A stretch of 64,000 nucleotides of DNA, taken from positions 4,815 through 68,814 of the forward strand of contig UQGS01000006.1 of assembly GCA_900540685.1 (NCBI GenBank), written 5' to 3'. Of this stretch, positions 59,732 to 64,000 are shown one piece after another. A program made the position numbers and the translations under genes. The notes beneath the pieces are model-generated. The model was given only the letters and a program-made list of their open reading frames with translations, did not search any database and was not told the origin of the DNA. Source of the DNA: an uncultured Catenibacterium sp. (GTDB lineage: Bacteria > Bacillota_I > Bacilli_A > Erysipelotrichales > Coprobacillaceae). Numbering within the stretch: the stretch's first letter is position 1; the number at the start of each line of letters is the position of its first letter.

Positions 59732-61168
59732 TTAACCTAAATCTTCACCGTTGCTTGCAACAACTTTCTTATACCAGTCAAATGAATCTTTCTTGCTTCT
59801 TTCTAGTGTACCGCTTCCATCATTATTACGATCTACATAGATAAAGCCATAACGTTTCTTCATTTCACCTGTTGTGAAAGAGACGCAGTCAATGCAGCCC
59901 CATGGTGTATAACCCATTAAGTCTACACCATCAATTTCTACTGCTTTTTTCATCTGTTCAATATGTGCTTTTAAGTAATCTACACGATATGGATCATGAC
60001 AGCTGCCATCTTCTTCTTTCTTATCGATAGCTCCAAAACCATTTTCTACAATAAACAATGGTTTTTCATATCTTTCATACATTTGATTTAAGGCATAACG
60101 TAAACCTTCTGGATCGATTGCCCATCCCCAGTCAGATACTTTAATGAATGGATTAGCAACAGAATGTTCACTAGAACCATCTAATGACTTAGACACATCT
60201 TTATGTGCTGTAGAGTCTACAGTATTAGTCATGTAGTAAGAGAAACCGATATAATCAACTGTACCTGCTGCTAAAGCTTCTTTATCTTCTTCAGTGATAT
60301 CTAAGTTAAAGCCTTTGTTTTCAAACATCTTTAATGCATAACGTGGATAATGACCACGGCACTGTACATCACAGAAGAACCATCTCTGATGCATCATTTC
60401 AGTAGATAATACCATATCTGCTGGACGGCAAGAGAATGGATAAATAGGAACCATCGCAATCATATTACCGATTAAGAAGTTAGGATTGATTTCATGACCA
60501 ATCTTCACTGCCTTTGCGCTGGCTACTAATTCATAATGACCACACTGATACATGGCTTCTTCTGGATTATCATAGTTTCCAAAATGAGCACCACTGTTAG
60601 TCCATCCGAAGATATCATTCTTATAGTTCATCTGGTTATTGATTTCATTGAAAGTCATCCAGTATTTAACTTTATCTTTATATCTCTTGAAACATACTTC
60701 TGCGAACTTTACAAAGAAATCGATAGTCTTTCTGTTCATGAATCCGCCATATTCTTTAGCAAGATGATAAGGCATTTCAAAGTGAGATAATGTAATGACT
60801 GGTTCAATACCATATTTTAATAATTCATCAAATACATCATCATAGAACTGTAAACCTTCTTCATCTGGCTGTTCTTCATCACCTAATGGGAAGATTCTTG
60901 TCCAGGCAATAGATGTTCTGAAGCATTTAAAGCCCATTTCAGCAAATAACTTGATATCTTCCTTATAATGATGATAGAAATCAATACCAATGTGGTTTGG
61001 ATAATATAATCCTTCCTTTACACCATCAGTAATCACACGTGGTGTTGAAACATTACCGCCTGTCATAACGTCCGCAACACTTAAACCTTTAGTAGTGTCT
61101 AATACACCACCTTCAAACTGGTGAGCTGCTAAAGCACCACCCCATAGGAAATCCTTTGGTAAACTCAT
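59732..61168 (-). CDS. 6-phospho-beta-glucosidase (GH1)
   Basis: A 478-residue glycoside hydrolase family 1 enzyme. N-terminal LPKDFLWGGALAAHQFEGG, acid/base Glu in TFNEINN near 175, nucleophile Glu in FIVENGFGA near 370 and SKKDSFDWYKKVV near the end are family features; the last holds the phosphate-binding Lys pattern of the phospho-enzymes. It cleaves phosphorylated beta-glucosides from a PTS, but no beta-glucoside PTS is beside it. It overlaps the HD gene by 4 bp. AAGGAGG precedes the ATG. Confidence 0.93.
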   Translation of the reverse strand: MSLPKDFLWGGALAAHQFEGGVLDTTKGLSVADVMTGGNVSTPRVITDGVKEGLYYPNHIGIDFYHHYKEDIKLFAEMGFKCFRTSIAWTRIFPLGDEEQPDEEGLQFYDDVFDELLKYGIEPVITLSHFEMPYHLAKEYGGFMNRKTIDFFVKFAEVCFKRYKDKVKYWMTFNEINNQMNYKNDIFGWTNSGAHFGNYDNPEEAMYQCGHYELVASAKAVKIGHEINPNFLIGNMIAMVPIYPFSCRPADMVLSTEMMHQRWFFCDVQCRGHYPRYALKMFENKGFNLDITEEDKEALAAGTVDYIGFSYYMTNTVDSTAHKDVSKSLDGSSEHSVANPFIKVSDWGWAIDPEGLRYALNQMYERYEKPLFIVENGFGAIDKKEEDGSCHDPYRVDYLKAHIEQMKKAVEIDGVDLMGYTPWGCIDCVSFTTGEMKKRYGFIYVDRNNDGSGTLERSKKDSFDWYKKVVASNGEDLG

Positions 61169-61935
61169 ATACGTCCTCCTTCAATATAATCTAGTGCGCA
61201 CTCCTCTAACGCTTGATATTTCTTCAATATCTCTAGATCTTCTATTTCTATTTTATCAAAGCTTCTTTCAATATAGTGATTTTTTTCAATATATGATTTA
61301 CTTTCATCAAAATAGAGGTCAAAGATAAAGGCAATATAAGAAATCCACATATCTAGATGTGTCTTTCTTGTAGGAGCATAAATGAGCTGATGGTTACAGA
61401 ATTGTTGGTAAACTTCATCAGTAATAGATTCTTTTCCTGCTTCTTCATAAGTAACCCCTAGTAAGACTGTATCTTTTTCTACATCTTTGACACGGAAATG
61501 ATCTAATTTATCTGCATCTCTGATCATATGTATATAAAAGAGTTCTTCTTCACTAAAGCCTTCTTCTACTTTGTATTTATTATGCTGTTCTATAGCGTTC
61601 TTGATAATTGTGTCATATGTGTCTTCTTCTATGAATTCTCTAATAAGTCCCTCTTCAAATAATATATGAGAAGAATACATTGCATGATCCACTGTTTCTC
61701 TATCCAAGAAAGAATGGTAAATACGAAACTGTTCAAAACGGCCTATATCATGTAATAGGCCGATTAATAGACATAAGTCTTTTTCTTCAGTTTTTCCTTT
61801 CATATCACATAGTTCACCCATGACATCCATTACTTTATAGGAATGTATATATTTAAGATGAATATGAGGTATAGAGAGATCATAACGATTGACATAATCA
61901 TCAAATGCCTTTTTCGCATGCTCTAAATCAATCAT
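61165..61935 (-). CDS. HD-domain phosphohydrolase
   Basis: A 256-residue HD-superfamily protein: His in YIHSYKV, the signature LLHDIGRFEQ near residue 62, a downstream His block EQHNK and the conserved Asp in IRDADKLDHF. Such metal phosphohydrolases act on nucleotides or oligonucleotides; the substrate is unknown. It overlaps aroD by 8 bp and the glucosidase by 4 bp, so all three are co-translated, though they share no evident pathway. Confidence 0.88.
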   Translation of the reverse strand: MIDLEHAKKAFDDYVNRYDLSIPHIHLKYIHSYKVMDVMGELCDMKGKTEEKDLCLLIGLLHDIGRFEQFRIYHSFLDRETVDHAMYSSHILFEEGLIREFIEEDTYDTIIKNAIEQHNKYKVEEGFSEEELFYIHMIRDADKLDHFRVKDVEKDTVLLGVTYEEAGKESITDEVYQQFCNHQLIYAPTRKTHLDMWISYIAFIFDLYFDESKSYIEKNHYIERSFDKIEIEDLEILKKYQALEECALDYIEGGRI

Positions 61936-62689
61936 GTAGAACCTCTAATACTTTCTTTAAATCATCAAGAGGAACCTGACCTGGTGCACTGGCATCCTTA
62001 GCTGTCGCAAAGGTCATACATGAACCAAAGTATTCACCCATCATACGAGACAGGCGTCCTAGTTTACCCATGGACATAGTAATAATTGGTCTTCTTAAAT
62101 GCTGACTTGAATAAAGAGTGGCTTCTAGAAGCGTTAATAAATCTTCTTTACTTTCTGGCATAACAGCTAGTTTAGGTAAATCAGCTCCTAGTATTTCCAT
62201 CTTTTCTAGTGTTTCCTGCATATCTTCTCTTGATGGTGTTTCATCAAAATGATGTTCACTCATAACAACATGAACACCTTTCTTATGAGCATATTGAACA
62301 AGTTCCATCACAGATTCATAACCCTGTGATAATTCAATATCTACTAAATCAACATGCGCATCACAGATTTCTTTAATACAATGCATATATTCTACTGAAG
62401 TAAGTTCTGCTTCTCCTCCTTCAGATGCAGTACGAATTGTACCTAATACAAGTTTATCTGTATGCTTTTTGATTTCTTCTAATACATCTGTCAAATGTCC
62501 TTCTTTTAATTCTTCATAGAAATCAAGTCTAATTTCTACTACATCATAATCTAATTCCTTATAAGAATCTAAAGTATCAATAATACCTTCTTTAGTTGTA
62601 TCTACAATAGGAAGACAAATCTTTGGTGTTCCTTCCCCAAATACAACATTCTCTACTTCTAATACATTATGCTTCATGATGACAGGCAT
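61928..62689 (-). CDS. aroD: 3-Dehydroquinate dehydratase, type I
   Basis: A 253-residue type I dehydroquinase of the shikimate pathway. The catalytic His is in MSEHHFDETP near residue 145 and the Schiff-base Lys in ADLPKLAVMP near residue 172. The ATG at 62689 has AGGGGG seven bases before it and overlaps the hydrolase gene by 23 bp. No other aro genes are adjacent. Confidence 0.95.
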   Translation of the reverse strand: MPVIMKHNVLEVENVVFGEGTPKICLPIVDTTKEGIIDTLDSYKELDYDVVEIRLDFYEELKEGHLTDVLEEIKKHTDKLVLGTIRTASEGGEAELTSVEYMHCIKEICDAHVDLVDIELSQGYESVMELVQYAHKKGVHVVMSEHHFDETPSREDMQETLEKMEILGADLPKLAVMPESKEDLLTLLEATLYSSQHLRRPIITMSMGKLGRLSRMMGEYFGSCMTFATAKDASAPGQVPLDDLKKVLEVLHD

Positions 62690-63353
62690 ATAAAAACCCC
62701 CTTATTTCTCTTAATGTTTTATCATATTGATCACCTAATAAGAAGTGTGGTGAATTCTTAATAACCTTATGTACACAATAAGGCAATGATGACTGGATGA
62801 ATTCAAAATCAGAATCCTTGATTACATCATGTTCACCAGATAGTAATAAAGCTGGAATCTTGAGTTCTGATAAGTAATCTGCAGTAAAATGTGGCTCTTT
62901 GGTCATAAATGAGATGAGCTTAAAGCGTATTCTTGATCTCTTATCATAAATACAGAATATTGGTAATAAGAGTAATGTCATATACATATGGAGACGATAA
63001 TACCATTTAATACCCTTTGGAGTCGCATTAGGTGAAAGAAGTGCCATATGTTTCAAACGGTCATCTTTGCCTGCAAGAGTAAGAGCGATATTCGCACCAT
63101 CACTAAATCCAATGACATCATATGCTTCTAAATCTAACTCATTGGCCACATCCATAACATCCTGAGCCATACGGTCTAACGTCAAAGGACCACTCTTGAT
63201 AGACTTACCATGATAACGTGAATCCATAGCAATCAACTGATAATCATTTTCTAGATCTTTTACTAATTGATCATATATTCTTCTATTTTCCTGATTACCA
63301 TGTAATAAGATAATCGGGTAGCCATTTCCATGTACTTCATAATATATCTTCAT
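62667..63353 (-). CDS. Alpha/beta-hydrolase
   Basis: A 228-residue hydrolase with a complete catalytic set: nucleophile elbow GFSDGAN near residue 84, acid in SGEHDVI near 175 and the final His in SPHFLLG near 203. The oxyanion block ILLHGNQENRR is at the N-terminus. It resembles small carboxylesterases or lactonases; the substrate is unknown. It leads the operon with aroD, the HD protein and the glucosidase. In contrast to the gene at 24707-25630 its Ser is intact. Confidence 0.87.
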   Translation of the reverse strand: MKIYYEVHGNGYPIILLHGNQENRRIYDQLVKDLENDYQLIAMDSRYHGKSIKSGPLTLDRMAQDVMDVANELDLEAYDVIGFSDGANIALTLAGKDDRLKHMALLSPNATPKGIKWYYRLHMYMTLLLLPIFCIYDKRSRIRFKLISFMTKEPHFTADYLSELKIPALLLSGEHDVIKDSDFEFIQSSLPYCVHKVIKNSPHFLLGDQYDKTLREIRGFLYACHHEA

Positions 63354-63375
63354 AGCATTACCTCGCTTTGAATTA

Positions 63376-63384
63376 ATTATAACA
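63376..63384 (-). promoter_or_regulatory. Extended -10 promoter of the hydrolase-aroD unit
   Basis: Minus-strand TGTTATAAT, about 23 bp before the hydrolase start. Confidence 0.55.
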
Positions 63385-63453
63385 CATATTAAATAACTAT
63401 GAAAAAAAGTGACTTATTAATGTTTAACAGTTATCACCCTTTAAAATCAAATT

Positions 63454-63480
63454 AACATTGATATATACAATGTTTTTTTA
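63454..63480. terminator. AT-rich hairpin between the last two genes
   Basis: AACATTG-N7-CAATGTT followed by TTTTT on the plus strand. On the minus strand, after the repeat-protein gene, its T-run is poor, so it may act only weakly there. Confidence 0.45.
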
Positions 63481-63512
63481 ATATCATAAAGCATATAAAA
63501 TGTAGTAATGCA

Positions 63513-64000
63513 TTATTCCTTCACCACCCACTTACCACTTCTATTAGATCCTTCTCTTTCTACTAAACCATTGAAACGCAAATATTGAATGATGTTTTGA
63601 ATCTGTTTTCTGGATAGATTAAACTCTTCCATCAACTTAACTTGTGTTACATAAGGATTTTCTCTCATTCTATCTAGTATCTCCAGGCTTCTTTCAGTTC
63701 CTTTTTTGGCTCCTTTTGACTCCACTTCGGCTCCTTTCGGCTCAACTTTGGCTCCTTTTGCCTCAACTTCGGCTCCTTTTGGCGTAACTTTGGCTCCTTT
63801 TGGCGTAACTTTGGCTCCTTTTGGCTCCACTTCGGCTCCTTTTTGCCCTACTTTGGCTCCTTTTTGCCCTACTTTGGCTCCTTTTGGCTCCACTTTGGCT
63901 CCTTTTTGCCCAACTTTGGCTCCTTTCGCCTCAACTTCGGCTCCTTTTGACTCCACTTCGGCTCCTTTCGGCTCAACTTTGGCTCCTTTTGACTCCACTT
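63513..64000 (-). CDS. C-terminal part of a repeat-linker winged-helix protein, 5' end outside window
   Basis: The frame is open to the edge of the window; the only start candidate is a GTG inside a repeat, so the gene begins beyond 64000. The visible N-terminal part is a tandem array of about fourteen 7-residue units of the form KGAKVEP or KGAEVES. The last 60 residues form a winged helix (SLEILDRMRENPYVTQVKLM, then FNLSRKQIQNIIQYLRFNGL and GSNRSGKWVV). This end is typical of AlbA/HATPase_c_4 ATP-binding regulators like the one at 12535-13788, so that identity is likely for the hidden part. The repeats are probably a flexible or coiled linker that can vary in number. Confidence 0.8.
   Translation of the reverse strand, partial: VESKGAKVEPKGAEVESKGAEVEAKGAKVGQKGAKVEPKGAKVGQKGAKVGQKGAEVEPKGAKVTPKGAKVTPKGAEVEAKGAKVEPKGAEVESKGAKKGTERSLEILDRMRENPYVTQVKLMEEFNLSRKQIQNIIQYLRFNGLVEREGSNRSGKWVVKE
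63699..64000 (-). repeat. 21-bp coding tandem repeats
   Basis: About fourteen imperfect 21-bp units coding for KGAxVxx, continuing beyond the window edge. Units differ chiefly at the second-last and last positions of each 7-mer (E, G or T, then P, S, A or Q), a pattern expected from slippage plus point change. Confidence 0.9.

Noticed and set aside
63699..64000. CRISPR or non-coding satellite
   Set aside because: The 21-bp period keeps one open frame and encodes a consistent 7-residue unit joined to a winged helix.
1..64000. Prophage, integrase, insertion sequence or toxin-antitoxin system
   Set aside because: No transposase, integrase, terminal inverted repeats or typical toxin-antitoxin pair was recognised in any frame.

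Overview
The window looks like chromosome from a low-GC, strictly anaerobic Firmicute, most likely a gut Erysipelotrichia-type bacterium; that lineage is inferred from gene content and codon use, not from a marker comparison. Supporting signs are strong AGGAGG ribosome sites, TTGACA/TATAAT promoters, the Firmicute order ybeY-cdd-era-recO-glyQS-dnaG-rpoD-trmK-nif3, a class III (oxygen-sensitive) ribonucleotide reductase, the MEP isoprenoid enzymes IspG and IspH, and the acetylase branch of diaminopimelate synthesis. Most genes are on the minus strand. Many annotated starts here were moved to the ATG, GTG or TTG that follows a ribosome site.

1-20 kb: the end of a LysR regulator, a MarR-controlled heterodimeric ABC exporter, pyrBI, a sugar O-acetyltransferase, an fmt-pdp-HAD-AIM24 operon, rpsT, ispG, an AlbA/Schlafen-type ATP-binding regulator with unusual upstream repeats, nfo with a DEAD-box helicase, ispH with a HAD phosphatase, and Nudix, Nif3 and TrmK genes. 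20-34 kb: the rpoD-dnaG-glyQS block, a serine-less alpha/beta hydrolase, recO-era-cdd-ybeY behind a C39 peptidase ABC exporter that has no visible substrate, and a four-gene diaminopimelate operon. 34-38 kb: cell-wall enzymes (L,D-transpeptidase-like and VanY-like), tRNA-His and an oligopeptide-binding lipoprotein.

38-44 kb: nrdG, then an operon larB-larC1/larC2-larE-nikMN-nikQ-nikO. It makes the nickel-pincer cofactor of lactate racemase and imports the nickel. larC is split between two overlapping frames with a CCC-AGG-C sequence at the junction, suggesting a programmed +1 frameshift. larA itself is not in the window. 44-46 kb holds small membrane-linked XRE regulators.

46-56 kb is the most remarkable part. 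A mannose-family PTS (IIA, IIB, IIC, IID), two SIS-domain proteins, a HAD phosphatase and a membrane-anchored protein form one operon resembling the glucoselysine/fructoselysine (gfr) operons. Its upstream region is a tandem array of about 67 bp repeats. Six carry a near-consensus sigma-54 -24/-12 promoter and a seventh is decayed. A LevR-type sigma-54 activator gene lies directly upstream, and its terminator overlaps the first promoter of the array. Divergent to it is rpoN, which itself has a sigma-54 site immediately before its ribosome site. The window therefore appears to hold a self-contained sigma-54 circuit: sigma factor, activator and a multi-promoter target.

56-64 kb: a small membrane protein, about 600 bp without a convincing gene, nrdD behind a roughly 200-nt structured leader, a 6-phospho-beta-glucosidase, an HD-domain protein, aroD, an alpha/beta hydrolase and, cut by the window edge, a protein whose linker is at least fourteen 7-residue repeats in front of a winged helix.
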